A stretch of 64,000 bases of DNA from Epiperipatus broadwayi (taxonomy: Eukaryota; Onychophora; Udeonychophora; Euonychophora; Peripatidae). The stretch's first letter is position 1. The number at the start of each line of letters is the position of its first letter. Below the pieces are notes generated by a model, which was not told where the DNA came from, did no database searches, and worked only from the letters and a program-made list of their open reading frames with translations. Made by a program: the position numbers and the translations under genes. The DNA lies in NCBI GenBank assembly GCA_028023455.1, contig JAQFVV010000013.1, forward strand, positions 11,260,579 through 11,324,578, in the 5' to 3' direction. This document shows positions 12,021 to 24,412 of the stretch, in pieces.

Positions 12021-14816
12021 TGAAACAGACAGATCGGAGAACCGATCTTCGTTTCAGGTGTTTTTATGTACGGTAATTCAAACCACTGTTCGCCCGCAGT
12101 GAGATTTTGTCTATTTTAATTTATAATAAAAATTAGTTATATATTCTATAGTTTATAAATAAATATGTAAAGTTTCCGTATATAAATGTCGCAAACCATG
12201 AAATAATATTTGTGTGTGCGTGGTTTGCGAATTTATATCATTTAATTTAAAGTTTCAGTGCGGGCGTATTTGTTTTAAATTTTAGTTTTAAAATTGTATA
12301 AAGTCGTTTAAAAATACTGATCAAAAATCACATTCCGTTGATCAGTGTTTTTAATTAAAATCTAATTGCACAAATGTTCAGAGCAATTAAGTTGTATTCA
12401 AAATTAGTAAGGAATTTTGATATGTAATTACTGTATCGATTTAAAAATAGGATATTAAATTAAAAGATTGCTAAAAACAGATAATTGATTGTTGGTCAAG
12501 CTGCATCGCTAGAGGCTAGAGAAAGTAGGCGGAGCCTAAAACAAAAACAAGTCGGAAAGGTCAGCAGTGGCTATTTTAGAAAAAAACTTACATTCTAACT
12601 TTGGTCGTGTTTGAGAGAGGTAGTCTCGAGACAACACAGCAGTTAATAATAATTCAAATATCTTATTAAGAAGTTTACCAGTGAATCGCCATGTTCATGG
12701 GCTAATTGCCAGGAGCTGGTCTCTGCCCGCCAATATGGATCCTCGTGCCGCTGTTTGATCATGTTTCATATACTTCAGAATTTCCAACTTCCAATCTCAA
12801 AATTTACTATGCCTTACAAATAACTTTCAAAAATGCGCGCCTACGTTCGTCACAAGCCAAGCTGGATGAAGAAAGAAGAGAACTTTGTTACACGAACTTT
12901 AATTTTCTTCCGTGCTTAATGTTATCAATCAAGTGAATCATATGTAAGTTTTTATATCATTTATAATGCTATTATTTAACCTGTCAGTAAATTTTCTTTT
13001 CTTTTTTTTAATCCTCTGCTCTAGTCTTTAGAAATCATTTATAAAATTGTAATTAATAGTAATAATATTTCAACTGAATGCATTTATATTTTCTTATGTT
13101 GCTTATTTCATGAACAAACATTGCCAATAGTAATATTTCCAACTCTGTGTAAACTAGTGTGTAATAATGATCAATTTAATTTAAAAGTAATTTCATGTTC
13201 TGAATTAAATATTCTTTCACATTCCGAGTTAGTAAATGTTAAATCACTTTATTATTCTATGTTAAGTTGTTATAAAATTACAATCTAAGTTTCAATCTTA
13301 AATATATATATAATAGTTTCAAAGTGTTCATTAATGTTATGTATAATATGAGAAATAATTCACTAAATAATTTGATACTATCGCTACCGCCTGTCGACCC
13401 GAAGGGTTAGAGTTTCAGAGAAAATTTAACTAATTATTGTTCTCACCGTCAGTTTAATTTCGCTATGTTTTTATTGGGATAAGGATCTCAGCCTGTGGCG
13501 TAGAAACAGACAAATAGTTTCCAGGTTTTATATAATTTCTCTTAAAAAAATCCGCTTCAAGTATTCGTCCTTCACGTCTGTGGCAATGCCTTCCCTTCGC
13601 TGAAGTTAGCGTCTCGCCATTCTACCATTGGGGAATGAAAGCAGTTTTTCTTTCCCGGTAATCTCTTGGATCACCGGGGTTCGAAATGATCCCGGCTGGT
13701 TGTCGTGTCCCGGAGCTACTTGGGGGCATTAAGCCTTGTCAAAGTACAAGCCGCCCGGTATTCCGTTAATGCACCGCAATTGATTACTGTAGGGCTTTTG
13801 AATATAGGCAACCACCAGTTCATATATTTTCCACGTCGTATTTATATAAAACCACCAGTTCATCTATCTTCCATGTCGTATTTATATAAAACCACCAGTT
13901 CATCTATCTTCCATGTCGTATTTATATAAAACCACCAGTTCATCTATCTTCCATGTCGTATTTATATAAAACCACCAGTTCATCTATCTTCCATGTCGTA
14001 TTTATATAAAACCACCAGTTCATCTATCTTCCATGTCGTATTTATATAAAACCACCAGTTCATCTATCTTCCATGTCGTATTTATATAAAACCACCAGTA
14101 CATCTATCTCTTATGTCGTATTTATATAAAACCATCTCCACTGTTCGTCTACGTTCCGGCTCGAGCCTATTCTAATAAAATAAGTTAATAAAAATCTTTA
14201 GATAAATATTTTTCCAGTGCTCAAATACTCTGATTCTCTTAACCACCCGTCAATCATTTAACTACCCAGCTATTGGCATGAGTTTGTTCATTAAATAAAA
14301 CGTTCACTAAAGACTAGTAGCCAAATACAAGAGGATTTATGAAGTCTTACCGTACTGTATAACACTATATTTATATGCTGTATATTTCTATTATATAACA
14401 CTATATTCATGTGCTTTCTATTTGTCTTATTTAACACTATATTTATATGCTTTATATTTTGCTTATTAAACACTTTATTTAATCTTAATTTTTGTGTCCT
14501 CCACCTTATTACTCTCTAAGTCTATTTAGCCACTTACTGTCTGTATTGGCAACTTAAATATATACGTTACATGAATGACCGTCCCAGTATCTAGAGTCTA
14601 ATAAACCTATATATCATTAACTGTAAGAATTTAGTCCATGTTCTAAGCTGAGCTAGAAAAGGGATAACCCCGTGCTGTTATAAAGTCATCATCGGTTAGT
14701 CATACCGGGGTTTGGGTTTGAATTCAGTTGGCGTTTTGGAAATTATTCTTAAACGTAGACTGGGTTTGAACTCGGGTACTGTGTATGAGTAAGCGTGGTG
14801 GATTTATACCGGTACA
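12021..14816 (+). repeat. 3' LTR (2796 bp)
   Basis: Near-identical to the 5' LTR over its whole length, with the same terminal stem-loop, GC-rich block and two tandem arrays. Differences cluster at about 13395-13445 (the cognate of 8044-8105) and in the 40-bp array. It is followed at 14817-14820 by the atat target duplication. Confidence 0.93.
13810..14129 (+). repeat. 40-bp minisatellite, 8 units, in 3' LTR
   Basis: It has the same register and copy number as in the 5' LTR. Units 2-7 all read ccatgtcg where the 5' LTR mostly reads ccacgtcg; unit 1 keeps the C and unit 8 is the same diverged edge unit. Confidence 0.95.
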
Positions 14817-14929
14817 ATATAACCGACGCTCTTAATTGCAGTTATTTATTTTTAAAATGATGTAATATCATCACAAAATTTAGTTCTGTAAAATACATGT
14901 AGTCGTTTATTAGGAAATTGTCACATTTT

Positions 14930-15023
14930 ATAGCACTATTCAAAGCAATCTTTAAAATTATAATCGGGAGTTCATAATAGCACTATTCAAAGCAATCTTT
15001 AAAATTATAATCGGGAGTTCATA
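14930..15023. repeat. 47-bp tandem duplication
   Basis: A 47-bp unit beginning atagcactattc is repeated twice head to tail, with no mismatch by eye. It lies just outside the LTR element and is unrelated to it. Confidence 0.9.
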
Positions 15024-16290
15024 AGAAGTTTGAACACAATAAATGCAGAGCTGAAATCACAATCCATAGACTTTGAATCATCTATCACTGCACAAAACTA
15101 TACAAGGGGGAAAAACTCTTTAAAAGTCTAAAGATTGATGAATATGACTTTATTTTTAATAAATGTATGAAAATGAGAATTGCGTGAATATTCTATGTGT
15201 CTATATATATGTATGCAATAAAATTATCCAGTTTTTATAGCTTTAAAAAACTAGAATTACTAATATATCATATATTTCACATTTTCTGAATAAAATATTA
15301 ACAAATTATAGAACTTGAAGCTCCAAGAGTCATTATAGAAAACTAGAGCAAACACAATTAATAAGCCATGTAATCACCATAGTTTCAAAAACAAATAAAA
15401 AAAAAGGAAGGTAACTTAAACATTTTCCATAAAGATAATTAATTTATAAAAGCTATACTTTTGTTTAAAAATGTAAACGAATATCTGATTGCGCTTTCTA
15501 TTTAAATCATTATAAATCATATATTAAAAGAGATAGAGCAATAAAAAGAGAATTTTAGATGAATTATATAAAAATTTCCTCTAATTAATAAAAAATGTAA
15601 TAAAGAATCGACTTGGAAATAAAACATTTGTATATAGAATCACACAAATGAATCACAAATAAAAAACTTATTTGAAAATTGTAACAAGAATTTAGATTTG
15701 AGACATTAATCATATATATACAAGACACTCAAATCATATTGTAACTTTTACTATGTACAATATAGCATGACCATTCATTTTCCTTAAATGCAGAAAATGT
15801 TATATAACTCAAAACATATTACTGATTATTGGAATGTAGTATATTGTACTCTCACCAACCGATTATGTAATATTTATAAATAAGCTCTGATCTTAATATA
15901 TCAAGAAATAAGTTCTAATAATATCTTAAGATAATTTCTATCATTAGACTAGCTCAAAATTTAATGATTAATAATATACGATTGATTAAATAAATAAATA
16001 AATAAATATAATAATAATCATGAGACATTGAGAACATCTATCTCCCTAAGGACATAATCTCAATGGCATAAGAACACTATCCCCCCTCCCTAAATTCAAA
16101 TAATAATATAAATCTATATTACTCTTACGACTTTGAAATACATTAAATAATTAAAATATAATATTAATAAATTATAATTTGTATTATGGAAACACATAAT
16201 CTCAGGTTTTATACAATAAACTTAGCAAATTAATTGAAAAATCCTATAGCTAAACATGATGGGGGATTTTGCATCATACCTAACTACACC

Positions 16291-16404
<114 letters not shown>

Positions 16405-16464
16405 TTCCTACACTTAATCTAATTAATAATTTGTACTATATTTACTATTTAATAAGCAGGTCAA

Positions 16465-16465
<1 letters not shown>

Positions 16466-16525
<60 letters not shown>

Positions 16526-16543
16526 CATCATCATCATCATCAT
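16466..16543. repeat. (AAT)n followed by (ATC)n microsatellite
   Basis: About 20 AAT units pass without a break into about six ATC units. Confidence 0.97.
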
Positions 16544-18660
16544 CCAATTCTTTTATTTCTCATGTGGCATGTTAAAAGTATGGTATAATCTGAATAGTGT
16601 GGCAATAAGAAATATACTCAATTATATGGCAATAATTTGAGTAATTGATTATGACTAAGAAATGACATTATAATAATGAGATATTCCAGTATCAAATTCT
16701 GAATAACAATTATCATTTAAATCAATTATTTTCATTTATTATGTGCAAAATATGTTATATGTTCAATTTTAAATTCTGTGGATCAGATCTTGTGGAAGTA
16801 AATAGATCAATAAATAACACTAAGAGATTTTATATAAAAAAAATATTAACAAATTTATTCTAGTTAACAAACAAAATTTATACAATAAATCTACAGTTTA
16901 TTATGAAAGCTAACAAATATAATACTAACGTCTAAAAAAAAAACTTAAATTACATATTACATAATAAAAAAAATCATATAAATGTAAGCCTTCATTCTGG
17001 CTTATAAACTTTTATTGAAGCATATTTATCATAAATAAATATCCAAATTCTATTATTTACCTTTCAAATTTACATCAGATGTTATTATCAGTTAAATGAA
17101 TAAGAAAGTATTATTTTTTTATTTTCAGTAAATATAAAATAAGATATTTTATATAATATTTTCAGCAATCAAAATATATTCTGGGTTCATTCTATGTTAA
17201 TAAAATATAAGATAATAAAAACAATGTTTATTCATGTACTAAAATAATTTGCTTGGTACCACTCTAAAATCTTATGTTTGCATGTTTAATAAAAAAAATA
17301 TAGAATAAAATAAAATGAATAAGCATTCATTATTATACTGCATACTCCTTATTCTGTTGTTTCTTGTAAAATATGTATTTTTTTCTCAAAAATATGAGTG
17401 ACTAAGAATATCAAAAATATATAAAAAAAATTAAATATCATAAATAGTAATTAATTCTTTATCATTTTTATAATCAGCATTAAATATTCAAGATCATTTG
17501 TATTTCAACTTAATTTAAAACCTATCTTGCCATCTAATTTAAAACAATTCATCATTCTACATTTATTTATTATTCTACTGTCAGAATACTAAACTCTACG
17601 ATGCATAATCAATGGAATTAAGTTAGCGATACAATGTATAGGATATGAAGGAATAACTAGAGTAATGACTCAATAGTATAAAAAATAATTTTACTCATTC
17701 ACATGGAAAGCTGTGTAAAATATTAGGTATGACTTAGTCAAATACCTATAAAAATATGCCCTGGCTCATTTAGCATTTACAGACTATAAAAATAGAAATA
17801 ACGAAGACTGCCCATGGAAATAAAATACAATAATACAGGATGTTGTTAACTGTATCTGTACAATATTTACTTCGATAAAATATAGGCTGGTTTTCCTATC
17901 TTCTTGACATACCCTAAAATATACACATCCAGGGTTTCATTTCATACTCCCCTGTCCACTATCATATAAAATTCCATATAGATTTAAAACAATTCCCACT
18001 GTAAAATAAACTGAATGATTATTTCCAATAATAAACAAAACTAGCATATTGGTTCATCAAACTATGAATATTTTAAGAAATGGTTTCAAACACTTATACT
18101 TTGCCACAAATACAAATGACTTTGATTTAAAAAAATATATCATGAATATTCATGTCTTAAAATAAATGTAATACCATTTTACTTTGAAAAATTTAATAAA
18201 AATTATAACAATTAATAAAGTCGTAACCAACTTTATCATAAAATATCTGCATATTTATGTTTTATAACTTGCATTATTTAATAAAATTTGTATGTGTTAT
18301 TAATTCACAATCCGTCATCCATTCATTCCTTAAGCATAAAATAAATATTTAGATTCCAAGCAATTTGAAAAATTATATCATATAATATCAATACTAATTA
18401 AAATTACTTAAGTGATTAAAATAATATTGGATTTACATGAGATGTCTTCCAGTTCAGGTACATAACAATAATAAATCATAAAATTTCATCCATACAACAT
18501 CCATCATAAAATATCATATTTTAAAAATATTTTAAAAGATTTAAAATTGTTAATCTATTATAACAATTAGAATTATTATAAACAAAATGTTTATTAGTTG
18601 AATTATATCTAAGATAAAATATAAAATAAGTCTTAATTCTAATGTTAATCTTTTTTAAAA

Positions 18661-18813
18661 TTAATAATAAAAAATTAAAGTTACAAATTTTCTTCTTAAA
18701 AGCCCTTCATAAAAATCCTGCTGACAAGTTGGGGGTATGATGATTTCCATGGTTGTTATAACAACAGTCTTTTGTTCATAGTTTTTCTTTCTCCCAACTC
18801 TCTCCTCCTCAGC
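18661..18813 (-). CDS. Candidate terminal exon (unknown protein), minus strand
   Basis: On the minus strand a frame runs open from about 18813 to a TAA at 18661. It starts after a pyrimidine-rich tract ending in ctgag, a possible splice acceptor. The peptide begins EEERVGRKKNYEQK, then contains TTMEIIIPP and TCQQD. Its composition is less AT-driven than neighbouring chance frames. No family was recognised. It could be the last exon of a host gene whose other exons include the islands at 18959-19066 and 19610-19699, but the frames have not been shown to join. Confidence 0.28.
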   Translation of the reverse strand, partial: AEEERVGRKKNYEQKTVVITTMEIIIPPTCQQDFYEGLLRRKFVTLIFYY

Positions 18814-18958
18814 ACATACATTAACAATGAAGAAAAAAATCCCAATCGACTTTTAGATCTGGAAAAATCATAAAAAATTATTCTTTATCCTGTCATGAAA
18901 AAGTATTTACAGTCTCTATATGAAACTTTTTCTCAGGATAAATACAATTTGTTTAATA

Positions 18959-19066
18959 TTAAATAAAATATCTAGTTAAGGTTGATAATCCATTCCCTCC
19001 ATGCACATATGTATACAATTTCTTCGGCATAGATGCATCATCCTTGGCATTATCCATTGAGCTCAT
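18959..19066 (-). CDS. Candidate short exon (unknown protein), minus strand
   Basis: The minus-strand frame is open from about 19066 to a TAA at 18959. The peptide has a non-AT-biased core, SSMDNAKDDASMPKKLYTYV, followed by HGGNG. A possible acceptor (attatgag) lies at its start. No domain was recognised. It may be a host exon or chance. Confidence 0.22.
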   Translation of the reverse strand: MSSMDNAKDDASMPKKLYTYVHGGNGLSTLTRYFI

Positions 19067-19437
19067 AATTCCAAATAAAAAACATATGTATTATTATTTC
19101 TCCATTATAATCCAATAAGGCACAAAAAACAGTAAATAGATGAGTGTAAGTTTTAATATTATAGGTTATTTATTCTTGATAATATATTTTCTTCCATTAA
19201 TCGTTTTTCTTTTTTTAAAATGTAACAAATAAACAGCAGTTATTATATTAAAATATTCACATCTTTTATATATTGTTTTTCAGCAATTATATTTTCCTAT
19301 AGTTCATCTTTAAAATTTCTTATTACACAAGACCAAATAAAAATTTGTTTTAAAGATAAACATTATTGAATTGTAAATATTAGACAACAATAATAAATAT
19401 TCTAGAAACAATATGCTATATTTCATCTCCAATGACT

Positions 19438-19507
19438 TTGATTGTATCATATTAATATGTCTTTTTAAAATTTTGATTGTATCATATTAATATGTCTTTT
19501 TAAAATT
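19438..19507. repeat. Tandem duplication, about 35 bp
   Basis: The stretch ttgattgtatcatattaata plus a following T/A tract occurs twice in direct succession. Confidence 0.85.
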
Positions 19508-19609
19508 ATTACTTTTATCAATACAGATGTAGTTATTGTATATACTATGTTCCTAGAGAATAATTGTCTATAATTTCAAAGTATTCTATAAAAAAACATA
19601 TTTAAATTC

Positions 19610-19699
19610 TTATACCACCTTGGTATAGACATGCTTCCACATATCTTTTGGCTTTTGGTCACTAATCCATCGATACACCTGACTATAAATTCCGGCTCC
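19610..19699 (-). CDS. Candidate short exon (unknown protein), minus strand
   Basis: A minus-strand frame from 19699 to a TAA at 19610 encodes a peptide containing GIYSQVYRW, then DQKPKDMWKHVY. Three aromatic or tryptophan clusters and codons not dominated by A/T make it stand out. A possible donor (aag|gtggta or gtg|gtataag) lies at 19613-19619, and a weak acceptor (ttttggag) lies at its start. No family was recognised. Confidence 0.28.
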   Translation of the reverse strand, partial: GAGIYSQVYRWISDQKPKDMWKHVYTKVV

Positions 19700-22600
19700 A
19701 AAAGTTAATAATGAATTTTAATTAAGCTTCTGAACAGTTTACCTATAGGAAATTTAAATTGATTTATCCACACATACTGTAATACTAAATATTAATTTTT
19801 CTTTATTATTTAAACTTTATAAAATATTTTAAAATTTTAAAACAATTTACTATTAGGTTTTACTATATTACAAGTCAATAGTAATATAATTTTATACTGT
19901 TTAATAATAAGTAATGATTTACACAACAATAATTATTATAATTAATAATACAATACAATGCCTATTTATACCCCTTTTATCATGAGATTTGATTGGATAA
20001 ATAGTCAGACAAATAAACTAATTTACATATTACCTAAATTTTGTAGTTTTAAAATTAAAAATAAAACAATGAGTCATCTTTTAAATAAAAAATACAATAA
20101 AATATTTAGTACTTAATTTATTTATAACTCTATTCAATCAAACAAAAATATTTTTTAAATAATACAATTTATTAATTCTTTACCAATTTATTAAATTATA
20201 AGAAGATATTTAATTTAATGTAGCAATTTTAGTCTATATTTTATTAGTTTAAAATATCTTTAAAAACTAACTTAAATATTGTCCTAGACTTATTTTATAA
20301 TGTTCAAATGTCCCCATTTTATTAATAATTTTAAAAAGTAATTAAAATATTCTAAATTCATGCAAGCATTATACGCATATTGCCAGTCATGTGATAAGCT
20401 TTTCTAGACAAATGTTGCAATTTTGAAAGTTACTGTCGAAATAAATTTAAATGAATATTTAATTAAAAAAATATATAAATATAATAATGAAATTTAAAAT
20501 AGTAAATTTGATAATTTTGGATGACAATAAATAAAACTGAGACATTTGTCACACCATAAAATATTAAGAATTTTAATAAATGATTATTAAATAATTTTAC
20601 TTATTTTAAGAACAGATTTAGTAATTTATTCAATTATATTTATAACTATATAATAAAATCATTGATTTTAAAATATTTATTTAATAGAATATTAAACACA
20701 TTTTCAAGTAGGGCTAATATCATTTTATTTTAATTATAAAATATTAAATTATTCTGTTCTCATTTTATAATTTTAATAGTTAAAATGGTTTCAAAATATT
20801 CTATGACTACTTATGGATTCGTTTAACCAAGTTCAAGTCTCTTTAAATCAATATAATTATAACTCTTACAACTATCTTTAATTTAATTTTTTTTTTTTAA
20901 ATTGACTTTCTTCAGCATACCTAGCCTTAACAAAAGGATATATATATATATAATTTTTGATGAATCTTCAAAGAAAAAATCACAAGGGTTAAACCCACTG
21001 ATTGAAGTAGTGAGAAATTGTCTTACTATGGTTAATTAATCTTCAATTAAGACATTTTCCACTTATGAATTATGTACAAACTATGGACACACATATTTGG
21101 AATTCTCATAAAGTACAAATATTGTTCATCTTGAATGAAGCATTCTCTTAAAATATGCTTTATTTTTTAGTTCTGTCTATACATTTTTACATTCTCTCTT
21201 GGAGAATGAAACCTGCCCAATACTTCTCACAGTTTGTAATTTAATTTTAACCAAAGATAGTACAAATAAATTACAATTGTAGAGTAGTCCTTTAACATAT
21301 GTGGGAATATATGCATAATGAAGCAGTTTTTATCATCTTTATATCATAAAACTGAGTAGAAAACTCTGGAGTTGAAGGTCCAAGAATTGTGACTCAGCTC
21401 TATCACTTCTGATCCTTGAATTTCTTGTGAACTCTCAAACATTTGATTATTTAATGGTATAAAAAGATAAAAGTAATATTTTAATTGTTTATTACTGAAA
21501 TTTATAAGTGATTTAGATTTTTTTTTTTAAATTTTTCATAACTTCAGTGGTGTTATGATATAATTTTAAAGAAAGTTTTTGAATTCAGAAAACAACTCCA
21601 CTTTTATCTTACTCAAAGAATGAAATATGGTTAAAAAAAACCAAAAATATCCTATGGCATTCAATTAATAAAAAAGTAGTTCAATCTATTGAATTGGCTA
21701 ATTAATAAAAACAATATTAAAATTTAACAAATATGAGATAAAAATAGATGTAAAATAAAATTGGTATCTAGTAAAAATAAAATAAATTTAAAAAAAAGAA
21801 GAGTAGACTATATTAATGTTTTAAAATAGACAGCAGAAACTTCTTTTACTCAGCAATCACTTCTGTATAAACAAATAAACTAATCAATAGGCATTAGATA
21901 GCAGCTTGAATCAGATTTCCTTGCTGATTTCTGTCTAACTGTTCTTCTATTAGAAAGTATTGTACTTAATTTATGTCAATATTTTGTCATTTTATATCAA
22001 TCAATGTAATGGCTTCCAAATTTTAACTAAGCTAGTATTTTAAAATTATATTTAGCTGCACATTCATTTACTTACTGGTTTGCCACTAATTCAGTAACTT
22101 TATATGTCAGTTATATCAGCTATAGGTTAATTGGAAAAATCTTTGTCAACAAAATAGTGAAAGATACTAAAACAGAGCACCATATAACTTCTCTAGTTTA
22201 GATTTAATTTGCATTATATAGCAAATTATTGTAACATATAATCCATGATAGTATTGAAAATATATATTTACAAGCAAGATGACATTGATTCACTGACAAA
22301 TCCTTTGAGCTGATCAATTATTCAAAATTACTGGCAGAATCTGTTTCCACTGTGAGATTTATTTATCCTTACCATACAAATTAAAGTGAGTAGTAAAATG
22401 TATTTTTGGTCATTAATGCAAAATACTTTCTGAGCCTATTTTGGTGGGTTTTCTCAATTATAAATTATATAAAAAGAATTTACTATCACTTTCTTTTTCA
22501 CAATATTATGATCATTTTGCATTGTGTAAGACCTTATATCCACATCATTAATTAACTGTAACTGCTACTTTCACTCATTTTAAACTAGGACTGTAATAAT

Positions 22601-24412
22601 AGTTCTGTGCCACAAAACTATCAACAATAGTCTCTTTTTTATTTCAAAAATCAAGTTGTGTATTCAGGTTTTATTTGTTTTCCAATTAATTTCTTTCAGA
22701 CACACATCTATATATTTAAAAGGACTATGAAAAGACTCGTAGATTTTTAAAAATTTGAAAAAAAAAGATCAGTCAGCCATGTTCAAAGATCAAGGCTTCC
22801 CAAGCAAACAATTAGCCATAATATAGTTCTTGAAATTGTTATTGTACACAGGAAAAAGTATTGAGAAAGTAACTATTATCTAAAACAGATTAAAAATAAA
22901 CCAATAATTTTTTGAAATGTCTAGATTGTATTTAGAATAATAAGTTTAGAGATTGCAAAAATAAACTAGTAACAAACAAAGATGTTACTTTGAGGAGTTA
23001 ACAAACTTATTAGATGTTTAGTCTGGAATGTAATTTTATACGAAAAAGAAATTTATAACATTAATAAAATTATTAATACCAATATAATAATAAAAACACT
23101 CCTTTTATGTATTTTATACAACATTTTATCACAATTATAAAATAGCGGACAGCTTTGATTGTCTAACCCAGAGCTGTAATATCACAATATATTTGTAAAT
23201 ATAAATAATTTGTTATAATAAATTACACATACAAAGCAAATTTTCTTATATATATATTAAAACCACACATTGTTTATAACTTTTATTCAATCTAATTTAA
23301 ATTAAAAATTATTGAATGTGGGTTTTATGTTAAAAAAAAAATTAGAAAAGCAAACAGAAAACAAATAAAATGCAAAAAAAATATTAATTAAAACTTAAAA
23401 AGAAAGTAAACTGTTTAATTAAGTATATTCTTAGAAGAAACAAAGGGAAAAGAAAAAAAAAACTAAAATAATAGATAAAAAAGAATACCAGTATGAATCA
23501 ACAGTAAACATCATTTTTCAAAGTTTGCACACATTATGAATTGATAGACTTCACTCTATTCCACAGACAACTATGTAAGAATGACTAATCCAATAGATAT
23601 CATGCAACAGTACCAGACAGAAATCATGTATTACTTTCGATATATACAATTATTTTTCCTAAAAAAATTAAGATATCTATTGCATCTTACGAGATTACTA
23701 TATATCAAATGAAATGTGCTTGAATTCAAAACTTTTTAGTATGTTAGCATTGTAGGAATAACATTTATATAAAACATAGCAGTCTTTATATATAAGGATC
23801 AATAAGCAAAATCAATCTTTGAATCTTTGGCACTATAGTAAATGTCCAGGGATTACTAATGCTTATTTAAATGCTTCTGATGCAGAGTTATGTTAATTGA
23901 TTTGTTATCATCAAAAATAAAATAAAATAAGATTTTGATAAAAATTGCAAGGTCTACATGGCAAAAGATTATTATAGTTGCTAATAAGGTTGATAGATGT
24001 TCAGGATCTGAACTGATAAATTTTTAGAATGCAGATAAGTGATTTCAATCTACTTTATACCAGAAAGTAATAAAAATCGCAGCTGTGCATAGTTTAGTGC
24101 AATGGTAGAGTGGCAGAACCTAAAGCTTAAGATCTTTAGATTGTGCTCAGCCCTGTCACTTCTAGCACTCAAACTTCTTATAAAGTCCTTGGCAATAAGA
24201 CCATTTGATAATTTTTATTTTATAAAATCATACATTGATTTTAAGTTAAAATAATTGTTTGTATTTTAAATTAATCTTATTGTGAAAAAAAAAAAAAAAC
24301 TTTGAAAAACTATTTGTAAGTCTACAGCAGAAAGTAATTTTTCATATTGATAAAAAAACTAAGTAAAATAGGAAAAAATTATCAGAGAATTAAATAATTG
24401 CCTTTAAATTAT
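19700..24412. other. AT-rich non-coding stretch
   Basis: No gene is supported. It holds two weak SINE-like relics (about 21360-21465 and 24080-24240). Otherwise I see homopolymers and short TA runs only. Confidence 0.5.
24080..24240 (+). repeat. Possible tRNA-derived SINE relic
   Basis: A box-A-like stretch (tagtgcaatggtagag) is followed about 40 bp later by a degenerate box-B-like stretch, and then by a tail containing tccttggcaataagacca. A related tail without the box A lies at about 21400-21465. The combination is typical of tRNA-headed SINEs, but the B box is poor, so the call is tentative. Confidence 0.35.

Larger units (their letters stand above)
6670..14816 (+). mobile_element. Complete gag-only LTR retrotransposon with giant LTRs
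   Basis: Two direct repeats of about 2.8 kb (6670-9468 and 12021-14816) bound a 2.55-kb interior. Each repeat starts TG and ends CA. The 4 bases before the left LTR (atat, 6666-6669) recur right after the right LTR (14817-14820); counting the shared final A gives a 5-bp duplication. The interior encodes one Gag-like ORF and no protease, reverse transcriptase, RNase H or integrase, so mobility must depend on another element. The layout matches the TR-GAG/LARD type of non-autonomous element known from plants. By eye the LTRs differ at about 35-40 positions, which suggests a fairly recent insertion. Confidence 0.93.
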
